A DNA stretch of 64,000 nt from positions 4,841 through 68,840 of the forward strand of contig JBLGAC010000019.1 of the NCBI GenBank assembly GCA_047610385.1, read 5' to 3'. Source of the DNA: JBOCEF01 sp047610385 (lineage in GTDB: Bacteria; Pseudomonadota; Alphaproteobacteria; Rhodobacterales; Rhodobacteraceae). A program made the translations under genes and the position numbers. Positions 18,192 through 26,213 of the stretch are shown here, in pieces. Every line of letters begins with the position of its first letter. Positions within the stretch are counted from its first letter, which is position 1. Below the pieces are notes generated by a model, which did not search any database, was not told where the DNA came from, and saw nothing but the letters and a program-made list of their open reading frames with translations.

Positions 18192-18470
18192 TTGTCCGAG
18201 ATTTGCCTTCGCGCCCATGTGCTGGGCCATGTTCAGCGCGTCGGTTTTCGTGAATTTGTGGTCGACAATGCGCAGGCGCTGGGCCTTGCAGGCTGGGTGC
18301 GCAACATGCGCGGCGGCGGCGTGGAGATCTTGGCCGCCGGGCCGGAGGAACGCGTGCTCGCGCTGCTTGAGGTCTGCAAGGAAGGGCCACCCTTGGCCGA
18401 GGTCACCGGGATTGAAGCCGCGCCCGAGGATCCGCCCGTGGGCTTGCACGGTTTCAAGACCATTGCCTGA
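18192..18470 (+). CDS. acyP: Acylphosphatase
   Basis: A 92-residue protein, the normal size of the family, from a TTG at 18192 with GGAGAG just upstream. It hydrolyses carboxyl-phosphate bonds. LGHVQRVGFREF holds the catalytic Arg, and GWVRNMRGGGVEI the catalytic Asn. Note LGHVQRVGFR instead of the usual GRVQGVGFR, so two glycine/basic positions differ. The frame is open upstream, but residues before the TTG do not match the family. Confidence 0.9.
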   Translation: MSEICLRAHVLGHVQRVGFREFVVDNAQALGLAGWVRNMRGGGVEILAAGPEERVLALLEVCKEGPPLAEVTGIEAAPEDPPVGLHGFKTIA

Positions 18471-18820
18471 TTCGCGGCGCTCTCCCCTGGGTTGATCTGT
18501 CGCGCAACAGCTTGGATTGACGCTGCGTCGCCTTTCGAAGCTGTTCCTGACGTCATGGGAGGGTGCGCATGATTGTTGCGCACACACCCATTCAAAATGA
18601 CGGAAATGCGACGCACCGCAGTGAACCTGCGCCATCGGCAGCCGTGGCCCACGGCGATTTCCGGTAATGGTTCGTGTCAGGGTTGACGCATCTTGATCAC
18701 GCTGTTCAAACTTCGTGATGGGTCCCCCAGAGACCCCAAATACGCATCGGGTCATTCGGACCCGCGCGAAAGCTTCCGTCCCTTGTGGACGGGACGCATC
18801 AGGCAGAGGTGTCAACCATC
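18471..18820. other. 350-bp regulatory region upstream of aapJ
   Basis: No gene. It contains a candidate promoter (18683-18711) and a small hairpin CGGGTC-attc-GGACCCG near 18747-18764, in what would be the aapJ leader. Confidence 0.45.
18683..18711 (+). promoter_or_regulatory. Candidate sigma-70 promoter for aapJQMP
   Basis: TTGACG (18683-18688), a 17-base spacer and TCAAAC (18706-18711). The -35 is good and the -10 is weak. It lies 110 bp upstream of aapJ. Confidence 0.35.
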
Positions 18821-19837
18821 ATGAAACGCAACGTTCTTCTCGGCGCGGCCGCAGCCGCCACTCTTATGGCAGGCGCGGCTTCGGCCGGTACTCTCGACGA
18901 CGTAAAAGCCAAAGGCTTTGTCCAGTGCGGTGTGTCCACGGGTCTCGTGGGCTTTTCGTACGCGGACGCGAACGGCGAATGGCAGGGCTTTGACGTCGCG
19001 CTGTGCCGTGCGGTTGCCGCTGGCATCTTCGGCGATCAGACCGCCGCCAAGTTCAACCCGACCACGGCTAAGACGCGCTTCACTGCGCTGTCCTCGGGCG
19101 AGGTCGACATTCTGGCACGCAACACGACGTGGACCTATTCGCGCGACACCGACCTGAAGTTCGAATTTGTCGGCGTGAACTACTATGACGGCCAGGGCTT
19201 CATGGTCCGCAAAGATCTGGGTGTGGGTTCGGCCAAGGAACTGGACGGCGCCACGATCTGCATCCAAACCGGCACCACCACTGAGCTGAACCTCGCGGAC
19301 TTCTTCCGCGTCAACTCAATGTCCTATGAGCCGGTGCCGATCGAAACCAACGCCGAAGCGCAGCAGAAGTATCTGGCCGGCGCCTGCGATGTGTACACCA
19401 CCGACGCGTCCGGCCTTGCAGCCACCCGCGCCACCTTCGAAGCGCCGGGCGAGCACATGGTTCTGCCGGAGATCATCTCCAAAGAGCCGCTCGGTCCGCT
19501 CGTGCGTCACGGCGACAGCGAGTGGGGCGATGTTGTGCGTTGGAGCTTCAACGCGCTCGTGATTGCTGAAGAGCTTGGCATCACCAAAGCCAACGTGATG
19601 GAAATGGCCAAAGGGACCAACAACCCTGAGATCAACCGTCTGCTCGGCTCCGAAGGTGAGTACGGCGCGATGATGGGTCTGCCGGCCAACTGGGCTGTGA
19701 ATGCGATCGCCGCCAACGGCAACTACGGCGAGATCTTTGAGGAATACCTGGGCGAATCCACCCCGGTCGGCCTCTCGCGCGGTCTGAATGCGCAGTGGAC
19801 GCAGGGTGGCCTGCTCTACGCCCCGCCGTACCGCTGA
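18821..19837 (+). CDS. aapJ: General L-amino acid ABC transporter, substrate-binding protein
   Basis: A 338-residue periplasmic binding protein with a clear signal peptide (MKRNVLLGAAAAATLMAGAASA). The mature part begins GTLDDVKAKGFVQCGVSTGLVGFSYADANGEWQGFDVALCRAVAA, the standard start of AapJ, and continues to LDGATICIQTGTTTELNLAD and YLAGACDVYTTDASGLAATRA. It delivers a broad range of L-amino acids to the AapQM permease. It is first in aapJQMP and separated from aapQ by a strong hairpin. An earlier in-frame start at 18785 is possible, but the signal peptide starts at 18821. Confidence 0.95.
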   Translation: MKRNVLLGAAAAATLMAGAASAGTLDDVKAKGFVQCGVSTGLVGFSYADANGEWQGFDVALCRAVAAGIFGDQTAAKFNPTTAKTRFTALSSGEVDILARNTTWTYSRDTDLKFEFVGVNYYDGQGFMVRKDLGVGSAKELDGATICIQTGTTTELNLADFFRVNSMSYEPVPIETNAEAQQKYLAGACDVYTTDASGLAATRATFEAPGEHMVLPEIISKEPLGPLVRHGDSEWGDVVRWSFNALVIAEELGITKANVMEMAKGTNNPEINRLLGSEGEYGAMMGLPANWAVNAIAANGNYGEIFEEYLGESTPVGLSRGLNAQWTQGGLLYAPPYR

Positions 19838-19854
19838 TCTGACGCACTGCCCGG

Positions 19855-19880
19855 GGGCGCGGTCTGCAAAGGCCGCGCCC
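19855..19880 (+). terminator. Hairpin between aapJ and aapQ
   Basis: GGGCGCGG (19855-19862) pairs with CCGCGCCC (19873-19880). There is no T tract. Such hairpins behind binding-protein genes typically protect the upstream mRNA or attenuate, so that binding protein is made in excess over permease. Confidence 0.6.
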
Positions 19881-19986
19881 TCAGCGCATAAAGCTGCGAC
19901 CCGTCTTCATGCGCACGCGCGGATCAACCGGCGGCGTCCTTTGGGGAAGAAGCGCGGGCGTTTTCAAACCGACAGGCTGAGGGGAT

Positions 19987-21720
19987 ATGCGGATGACGAG
20001 CGCCGTCACTGATCCGCCGGAGCGGCAATTCCGTTTAGGAATGCTGTGGACCGACACACGTTACCGATCGATCACAATTCAGATCATCGCTTTGTTCGTT
20101 GTCTTCTTTGCCGGTTACTATTTGGTTGGCAACGTCGTCGACAATCTTGCGTCGCTGGGCAAGGAATTCGGTTTCTCGTTCATGACGCAGCCCGCGTCTT
20201 ATGACGTGAACCAGCAATTGATCGATTACAATTCGCGCGACAGCCATTCGCGGGCCGCGGTGCTGGGGATGCTCAACACCCTGCTGGTCGCGTTCACGGG
20301 CTGCATTCTCGCCACCATCTTCGGGGTGCTGGCGGGCGTTGGGCGGCTTTCGAAAAACTGGCTCGTGGCCAAGTTGATGACGGTTTACGTCGAAGGCGTG
20401 CGCAACGTGCCCGTGCTGATCCAGATCCTGCTGCTCTCGGCGGTGATCTCTGAGACGCTGCCCCAGCCCAACGCTTTCCGGGGTGCCTCTGCCACCGCAT
20501 CCATGCTGTTCAACGACAGCGTGGCGCTTACGGGCCGTGGGTTCTACTTTCCCGCGCCAGTGATGAATGCCGGGTCCTGGATCGTTGTCTGGGCCTTCAT
20601 CCTTGGGATCGTCGCGGCGGTCATCTATGGCCGCTGGGCTGTGAAACGCCAGCAGGAAACCGGCAAAGAAGCGCCGGGCCTGTGGGTCAAGCTGGCGCTG
20701 ATCTTCGGCGTGCCGCTGATCGCCTTTTACGCTGCTGGCCAACCGATCGGTGTGGAATACCCTGTGCTGAAGGGCTTCAACTTTCAGGGCGGCATTTATG
20801 CGCGCGAAAGCTATATTTCGCTGACCCTGGCGCTGTCGCTTTACACCGGCGCCTTCATCGCCGAAGGCGTGCGCGCCGGCATCCAGGCCGTCAGCAGCGG
20901 CCAGACTGAGGCAGCAGGCGCGCTTGGCCTTCGGCCCGGCAAGACCATGAGCTTGGTGGTGCTGCCACAGGCGCTGCGGATGATCATTCCGCCGCTGATT
21001 TCGCAGTATCTCAACCTCACCAAGAACTCATCCTTGGCGTTGTTGGTGGGGTACATGGACGTGACTGGCACGCTGGGCGGCATCACGCTGAACCAGACGG
21101 GCCGCGAATTTGAATGCCTGTTCCTGCTGATGGCGTTCTATCTTGCGGTGTCGCTGACCATCGCGGGGGTCATGAATCTTTACAACGAAAGCGCCCAGCT
21201 GGTGGAGCGGACGTCCTCCAACGGGCTTGGCATCTCGGTGCGGTCGTTCTTTGATGGGGTCACCGGGCCTTGGGACAACCTCAAGAAAGGCGACGCCAAA
21301 ATGCAGCCGGGCTACGGCATCCGGTTGGAGCTGAACCTGTTCTGGCTGTTTTATGGCGGCATGCTGGTGGCGACGCTGAACTATGTCTTCATCCTTGGCG
21401 CCTCGGCAGATCGGATCAGCTACTATGACTGGTCAACGGGGATGATGGTCGCCGCGATTGGGCTGATTGCGCTGAACTTTGGCGCGCTGGCCACCTGCCT
21501 GTTCAGAAACCCACGCTTTGTCGATCTGGCAGCGGCGGAACTGGTGGTCTTTGTATTTGCATTGCTGGTCGGGTTCCCGATCAGCGCGCTGGGTGGGGAC
21601 ACGTTCGGCCCGATGGCGATGATCTGGGGCGGGCTTGCGCTGCGCATCGTCTTCATTGGCTACACCCTGTTCGGGGCACGGCCCAATCTGACGTTCTTCC
21701 AACGCGTAAGGAGGGCCTGA
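19987..21720 (+). CDS. aapQ: General L-amino acid ABC transporter, permease AapQ with extra C-terminal membrane domain
   Basis: A 577-residue inner-membrane permease. The first 400 residues are a normal AapQ: MLNTLLVAFTGCILATIFGV, the YVEGVRNVPVLIQILLL segment, and the coupling loop EAAGALGLRPGKTMSLVVLPQALR that contacts AapP. After YNESAQLVERTSSNG (about residue 410) the usual end is followed by about 165 more residues containing four predicted membrane helices (LNLFWLFYGGMLVATLNYVF, MMVAAIGLIALNFGALA, AAAELVVFVFALLVGFPI and MAMIWGGLALRIVFIGYTLF). I do not recognise this extension. It is in frame without a stop, and its codon use does not differ. AapM follows after 3 bp. Confidence 0.9.
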   Translation: MRMTSAVTDPPERQFRLGMLWTDTRYRSITIQIIALFVVFFAGYYLVGNVVDNLASLGKEFGFSFMTQPASYDVNQQLIDYNSRDSHSRAAVLGMLNTLLVAFTGCILATIFGVLAGVGRLSKNWLVAKLMTVYVEGVRNVPVLIQILLLSAVISETLPQPNAFRGASATASMLFNDSVALTGRGFYFPAPVMNAGSWIVVWAFILGIVAAVIYGRWAVKRQQETGKEAPGLWVKLALIFGVPLIAFYAAGQPIGVEYPVLKGFNFQGGIYARESYISLTLALSLYTGAFIAEGVRAGIQAVSSGQTEAAGALGLRPGKTMSLVVLPQALRMIIPPLISQYLNLTKNSSLALLVGYMDVTGTLGGITLNQTGREFECLFLLMAFYLAVSLTIAGVMNLYNESAQLVERTSSNGLGISVRSFFDGVTGPWDNLKKGDAKMQPGYGIRLELNLFWLFYGGMLVATLNYVFILGASADRISYYDWSTGMMVAAIGLIALNFGALATCLFRNPRFVDLAAAELVVFVFALLVGFPISALGGDTFGPMAMIWGGLALRIVFIGYTLFGARPNLTFFQRVRRA

Positions 21721-21723
21721 GCC

Positions 21724-22998
21724 ATGGCGGATCGCAAAGTCGCCTTTGTGGCCGACAAGGTCATCCCGCCCTCGCCGCCGCCCAGCACCTCGGTCGGCTT
21801 CATCAGCTGGATGCGCGAGAACCTGTTTCTCGGGCCGGTCAATTCGATTATCACCGTGGCATGCGCCGCGCTGGTGCTGTGGTTGGTGCCGCAGGTGGTG
21901 TCCTGGGCGCTGATCGACGCCGTGTTCAACGCCGGATCGTTGACCGAATGCCGCGCGATCAACCCCCACGGCGCCTGCTGGGCCGTGATTGTAGAGCGGT
22001 TCTGGCAGTTCATCTTCGGCTTCTACCCGGTTGAATTGCGCTGGCGGCCAAGCGTGGTGTTCGCACTGCTGGCGGTCGCGGTGTATTTCGTGCTGGCCGA
22101 CAAGGCACCGTTCAAAAAACAGGGCATGATTTTTGCGGTTGTCTTCCCGTTGATCGCCTATTTTCTGGTCTGGGGTGGGACGGCGCTGCCGGTCTTGGCC
22201 ATCGTCGCCGCGCCGTTTATCGGTTGGGCGCTGATCAAGGCGATTGAAGGCGTGAACGCCGCGTTGGCGCTTGCGGTCGGGGGGGGCGTGGCGGTGGGCT
22301 GGCTGATTGTCGCGCCGGGCATGCTCGACTTTGGACCGGGGCTTGAACCGGTTGAAAGCCGTCTGCTGGGCGGGTTCCTGCTGGCGCTGGTGATCGGTGT
22401 TGCGGGCATCGTGCTGTCGCTGCCGATCGGCATCTTGCTGGCGCTGGGGCGGCGGTCGAACCTGTTCTTCATCCAAGCCATGTGCATCATGTTCATTGAG
22501 TTCATCCGCGGCGTTCCGCTGATCACGCTCTTGTTCGTGGCGAACTCGGTGCTGGCCTATTTCTTCCCGCCGGGATCGAACCTCGACCTGATCCTGCGCG
22601 TGATCATCATGGTGACCATGTTCGCATCGGCCTATATGGCTGAGGTGATCCGCGGCGGCCTCGCGGCCCTGCCCAGTGGTCAGTATGAAGCAGCGGACAG
22701 CCTCGGGCTCGACTACTGGAAATCCATGCGGCTGATCATCCTGCCGCAGGCGCTGAAGATCTCAATCCCTAACATCGTGAGCACCTTTATCGGCTTGTTC
22801 AAGGATACCACGCTGGTGGTGGTCATCGGTCTGCTTGACCCGATTGGCCTGATCAACAACGTCCGCGCAGACAGCAACTGGAACGGCATCGTGTGGGAAT
22901 TCTACGTCTTCGTCGGGCTGTTCTTCTTCATCATCTGCTTCGGCATGTCCCGCTATTCCATGCATCTTGAGCGTAAGCTCGCCACCGACCGTCACTGA
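21724..22998 (+). CDS. aapM: General L-amino acid ABC transporter, permease AapM
   Basis: A 424-residue permease, partner of AapQ. The N-terminus is MADRKVAFVADKVIPPSPPPS, then RENLFLGPVNSIITVACAALVLWLVPQV. In the middle are extra hydrophobic segments (FALLAVAVYFVLADKAPFKKQGMIFAVVF). The conserved permease core holds FIEFIRGVPLITLLF and the coupling loop EAADSLGLDYWKSMRLIILPQALK. It ends MHLERKLATDRH. It starts 3 bp after aapQ and ends 12 bp before aapP, so it is co-translated. Confidence 0.94.
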   Translation: MADRKVAFVADKVIPPSPPPSTSVGFISWMRENLFLGPVNSIITVACAALVLWLVPQVVSWALIDAVFNAGSLTECRAINPHGACWAVIVERFWQFIFGFYPVELRWRPSVVFALLAVAVYFVLADKAPFKKQGMIFAVVFPLIAYFLVWGGTALPVLAIVAAPFIGWALIKAIEGVNAALALAVGGGVAVGWLIVAPGMLDFGPGLEPVESRLLGGFLLALVIGVAGIVLSLPIGILLALGRRSNLFFIQAMCIMFIEFIRGVPLITLLFVANSVLAYFFPPGSNLDLILRVIIMVTMFASAYMAEVIRGGLAALPSGQYEAADSLGLDYWKSMRLIILPQALKISIPNIVSTFIGLFKDTTLVVVIGLLDPIGLINNVRADSNWNGIVWEFYVFVGLFFFIICFGMSRYSMHLERKLATDRH

Positions 22999-23010
22999 GG
23001 AGATCGACCC

Positions 23011-23802
23011 ATGACCGACGCCGCTGAGGATCGCATGATCGATCGCAACAAGCTTCAGGTGTCTGACGAAGTCGCCATCCAGATCACCGACATGAACAAG
23101 TGGTATGGCGAATTCCACGTCCTTCGGGACATCAATCTAACCGTCAACCGGGGGGAACGGATCGTGATCTGCGGCCCCTCCGGGTCTGGCAAATCCACGC
23201 TGATCCGCTGCCTCAACCGCCTTGAGGAACATCAGGCGGGCACCATCATCGTCGACGGGACTGAGCTTAGCTCAGACCTGAAGAACATCGACAAGATCCG
23301 GTCAGAGGTCGGGATGTGCTTTCAGCACTTCAACCTGTTCCCGCACCTGACGATCTTGGAAAACTGCACCCTCGCGCCGATCTGGGTCCGCAAGACCCCG
23401 AGGCGGGAGGCTGAGAAGATCGCGATGGAGTTTTTGGAGAAGGTGAAAATCCCCGACCAGGCCCACAAATACCCCGGGCAGCTGTCGGGCGGTCAGCAGC
23501 AGCGCGTCGCCATCGCGCGCGCGCTGTGCATGAAACCGCGGATCATGCTGTTCGACGAACCGACATCGGCGCTGGACCCTGAGATGATCAAAGAGGTGCT
23601 CGACACCATGATCGAGCTGGCGGAAGAGGGCATGACCATGATCTGCGTGACCCATGAAATGGGCTTTGCGCGTCAGGTCGCCAACCGCGTGATCTTCATG
23701 GATCAGGGCCAGATCGTTGAGCAAAATGAGCCGGAGGAGTTCTTCCTGAACCCCAAATCTGAGCGTACGCAACTGTTCCTGAGCCAGATCCTCGGGCACT
23801 GA
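23011..23802 (+). CDS. aapP: General L-amino acid ABC transporter, ATP-binding protein
   Basis: A 263-residue ABC ATPase. Walker A is GPSGSGKST (residues 54-62), the Q-loop is FQHFNLFPHLT, the signature is LSGGQQQRVAIARALCMKP, Walker B is IMLFDEPTSALDPE, and the switch His is in VTHEMGFARQVA. It powers AapQM. Ribosome site GAGGAG precedes the ATG. It is the last gene of the operon; a strong hairpin follows within 25 bp. Confidence 0.96.
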   Translation: MTDAAEDRMIDRNKLQVSDEVAIQITDMNKWYGEFHVLRDINLTVNRGERIVICGPSGSGKSTLIRCLNRLEEHQAGTIIVDGTELSSDLKNIDKIRSEVGMCFQHFNLFPHLTILENCTLAPIWVRKTPRREAEKIAMEFLEKVKIPDQAHKYPGQLSGGQQQRVAIARALCMKPRIMLFDEPTSALDPEMIKEVLDTMIELAEEGMTMICVTHEMGFARQVANRVIFMDQGQIVEQNEPEEFFLNPKSERTQLFLSQILGH

Positions 23803-23825
23803 GCCGCGCCGCAAGGCCATGACCG

Positions 23826-23852
23826 CCGCCCCGCGCAGACCGCGCGGGGCGG
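23826..23852 (+). terminator. Terminator of the aap operon
   Basis: CCGCCCCGCGC (23826-23836) pairs perfectly with GCGCGGGGCGG (23842-23852), loop of five, followed by CGTTTGC. The stem is strong and the T tract short. Confidence 0.75.
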
Positions 23853-23973
23853 CGTTTGCATGTCCGGCGCGCCGATCAGCATTAACGCGGTGATTTGCGC
23901 CCCTGTGGTTACGGTTTGTTTTCTGTGGCCCGTCACCCTGACCCCAAAGAAGTGTTGTTTGGGGTGCACATAA

Positions 23974-24669
23974 ATGTCTGTGAAATGGTATCTGATGGCT
24001 GGCGCGATTGTGCTTTCAGCCATGCTGACGCCCGGGGCTGGGCACGCTGCGACGCAGGGGCTTGCGGGCCAGTTCTGGGACGTCGACTCGGTGACGCATA
24101 TCAACCAGGCGCGGACCATCGCCTCCACCGCGGAAATCGCGCGGTTCATCGCCAGCGGGGTGGATTATCCCGCCGGTGGTGCGACCTACATCGCCGACAC
24201 AACCTCGCTTGCGACCTTTCTGGGCGGGGACGCAGCCACGCTGACCGGGGCGGACAACACCACGCTCGAAGGATCGGTGTTCCGGTTCTCAGGCTGGATC
24301 TATCTTGATGCGGGGGTGCATGCGTTCTCAGTCGGCTCGGATGACGGGTTTGAACTGACGGTGGCAGGCCAGTCCTCGCGCTACGAAAACCAGCGCGGCT
24401 TTGCCACCACCACGTTCAACGGCACGTTTGATGGCGGGTGGAACGCCATTGAGCTGCTGTATTTCGAAAATTTCGGCAATTCAGGGCTGGAACTGCGCCT
24501 TGATGGCGACATCGTGACCGCCGCCGATACCCGAACTGCGTTTGCCGCGGTGTCTGCGGTGCCGATCCTGCCGGCGGCCCCGCTGCTGTTCGCGGCCCTT
24601 GGCGTGCTGGCGTTGCTGGGGCGGCGCACCCGCGCCAAGGGGTGTGATCGCGGCGCCAGCGAGGCGTGA
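23974..24669 (+). CDS. Secreted PA14-like protein with VPLPA-type sorting tail
   Basis: A 231-residue exported protein. The signal peptide is WYLMAGAIVLSAMLTPGAGHA. The mature part resembles a PA14-type carbohydrate-contact module: QGLAGQFWDV at its start, then GSVFRFSGWIYLDAGVHAFSVGSDDGFELTVAGQ and NAIELLYFENFGNSGLELRLDG. The tail VPILPAAPLLFAALGVLALLGRR is a variant of the VPLPA sorting signal (hydrophobic helix plus RR). It probably sits on the cell surface or in matrix material. The ATG has no strong ribosome site. It stands alone between aapP and lysC. Confidence 0.75.
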   Translation: MSVKWYLMAGAIVLSAMLTPGAGHAATQGLAGQFWDVDSVTHINQARTIASTAEIARFIASGVDYPAGGATYIADTTSLATFLGGDAATLTGADNTTLEGSVFRFSGWIYLDAGVHAFSVGSDDGFELTVAGQSSRYENQRGFATTTFNGTFDGGWNAIELLYFENFGNSGLELRLDGDIVTAADTRTAFAAVSAVPILPAAPLLFAALGVLALLGRRTRAKGCDRGASEA

Positions 24670-24748
24670 TGACGGGGGCTGCGGCTGTGCGCGCGGGCCC
24701 CGTCCTGCGCGCCTCGCCTTGCGTGCATCTTCCGCATCCTTTAAGACC

Positions 24749-24769
24749 CGGGGCGATTTAAGCGCCCCG
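24749..24769. terminator. Hairpin between the PA14-like gene and lysC
   Basis: CGGGGCG (24749-24755) pairs with CGCCCCG (24763-24769). It is 80 bp after the upstream stop, with no clear T run, so only a possible terminator. Confidence 0.45.
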
Positions 24770-24827
24770 ATGTTGCGCGATTTATGCAACGTCGCCCGGG
24801 CGCCCGAATGAAGAGGCGGCGCAGCCC

Positions 24828-26075
24828 ATGCCCAGACTGGTGATGAAATTCGGCGGCACTTCGGTGGCCGACCTTGCGCGCATCCGCAACGCGGCCGCCA
24901 AGGTCAAGCGTGAGGTGGAGGCAGGCTATGACGTGGCCGTCATCGTGTCGGCCATGTCCGGCAAGACCAACGAACTGGTGGGCTGGGTCAAGGACGCCTC
25001 GGTCGGAACGGGCGCCGATGCCGCGGGCTTTTACGACGCGCGTGAATACGACGCCGTGGTGGCCAGCGGGGAGCAGGTGACCGCTGGCCTTATGGCGCTG
25101 GTGTTGCAAGAAATCGGCGTGCCTGCGCGCAGTTGGCAGGGCTGGCAGGTGCAGGTGCGCACGACGGGCGCCCACGGCGCCGCGCGCATCGAAGGCATCG
25201 ACACTGCAAACCTTGACGCCAAATTTGCTGAAGGCCTGCACGCTGTGATCGCCGGGTTCCAGGGCATCGGCCCGGACGGGCGCATCACCACGCTGGGGCG
25301 CGGCGGGTCAGACACCACGGCAGTGGCCTTCGCCGCCGCGCTGGGCGCGGAGCGGTGCGATATTTATACCGATGTGAACGGCGTCTACACCACCGACCCG
25401 CGCATCTGCAAAAAGGCGCGCAAGCTTGACCGCATTGCGTATGAGGAGATGCTGGAACTGGCATCCTTGGGTGCCAAGGTGCTGCAGACCCGATCTGTGG
25501 AACTGGCGCTGCGCTACAAGGTGCCGGTGATGGTGCGGTCCAGCTTCAACGACGAACCGGGCACTCTTGTGTGCGACGAGGAAGACATCATGGAATCGAA
25601 AGTCGTCAGCGGCGTTGCCTTCCAGCGCGACGAGGCCAAAGTCACCTTGATGGCGGTTGAGGATCGGCCCGGCGTCGCCGCTGCCATTTTTGGCCCGCTT
25701 GCGGATGGGGGGGTCGTGGTGGATATGATCGTCCAGAACATCGGCGAAGACGGGCGCACCGACATGACCTTTTCATGCGCCGCAGATCAGGTGCCGCTGG
25801 CGCGCCGGGCGCTGGATGGCGCACGCGCGCGCGGTGAAATCGAATGGCGGTCGATCGTGGTCGATGACGACGTGGCCAAGGTGTCGGTGGTTGGCATCGG
25901 CATGCGCAGCCATGCAGGCGTCGCGCAGATCATGTTCAAGGCGCTGGCCAACGAGGGCATCAACATCAAGGTGATCACCACGTCTGAGATCAAGGTGTCG
26001 GTGCTGGTTGACAGCAAGTATCTCGAACTCGCGGTGCAGGCGCTGCACGATGCGTTTGATCTCGACATTGCCTGA
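24828..26075 (+). CDS. lysC: Aspartate kinase
   Basis: A 415-residue aspartokinase, catalysing ATP-dependent phosphorylation of L-aspartate, the first step to lysine, methionine and threonine. KFGGTSVAD (residues 6-14) is the nucleotide and substrate motif. The catalytic domain continues with DVAVIVSAMSGKTNEL and TLGRGGSDTTAVAFAAAL. Two C-terminal ACT domains (from about residue 265: VTLMAVEDRPGVAAAIFGPL, and from about 345: VSVVGIGMRSHAGVAQIMFKAL) imply feedback control by lysine and/or threonine. The length fits the monofunctional class. The neighbour ptsP follows after 138 bp, a conserved order in alphaproteobacteria. Confidence 0.96.
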   Translation: MPRLVMKFGGTSVADLARIRNAAAKVKREVEAGYDVAVIVSAMSGKTNELVGWVKDASVGTGADAAGFYDAREYDAVVASGEQVTAGLMALVLQEIGVPARSWQGWQVQVRTTGAHGAARIEGIDTANLDAKFAEGLHAVIAGFQGIGPDGRITTLGRGGSDTTAVAFAAALGAERCDIYTDVNGVYTTDPRICKKARKLDRIAYEEMLELASLGAKVLQTRSVELALRYKVPVMVRSSFNDEPGTLVCDEEDIMESKVVSGVAFQRDEAKVTLMAVEDRPGVAAAIFGPLADGGVVVDMIVQNIGEDGRTDMTFSCAADQVPLARRALDGARARGEIEWRSIVVDDDVAKVSVVGIGMRSHAGVAQIMFKALANEGINIKVITTSEIKVSVLVDSKYLELAVQALHDAFDLDIA

Positions 26076-26213
26076 CCGGCATCTGCGCCTTTCCTATCAA
26101 GGGGAGGCGCGGCGGTCTTGGGCGAAAGAAATTCGCCCGTCATCACATCAAAGACCGTATGATCCCGGCGCCCGCTCCACCATGGTGGCGGCGCGGGGAG
26201 GAAAGGCGAGCAG

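Noticed and set aside
18683..18820. Riboswitch in the aapJ leader
   Set aside because: Only a small hairpin is visible; no known aptamer core could be recognised.
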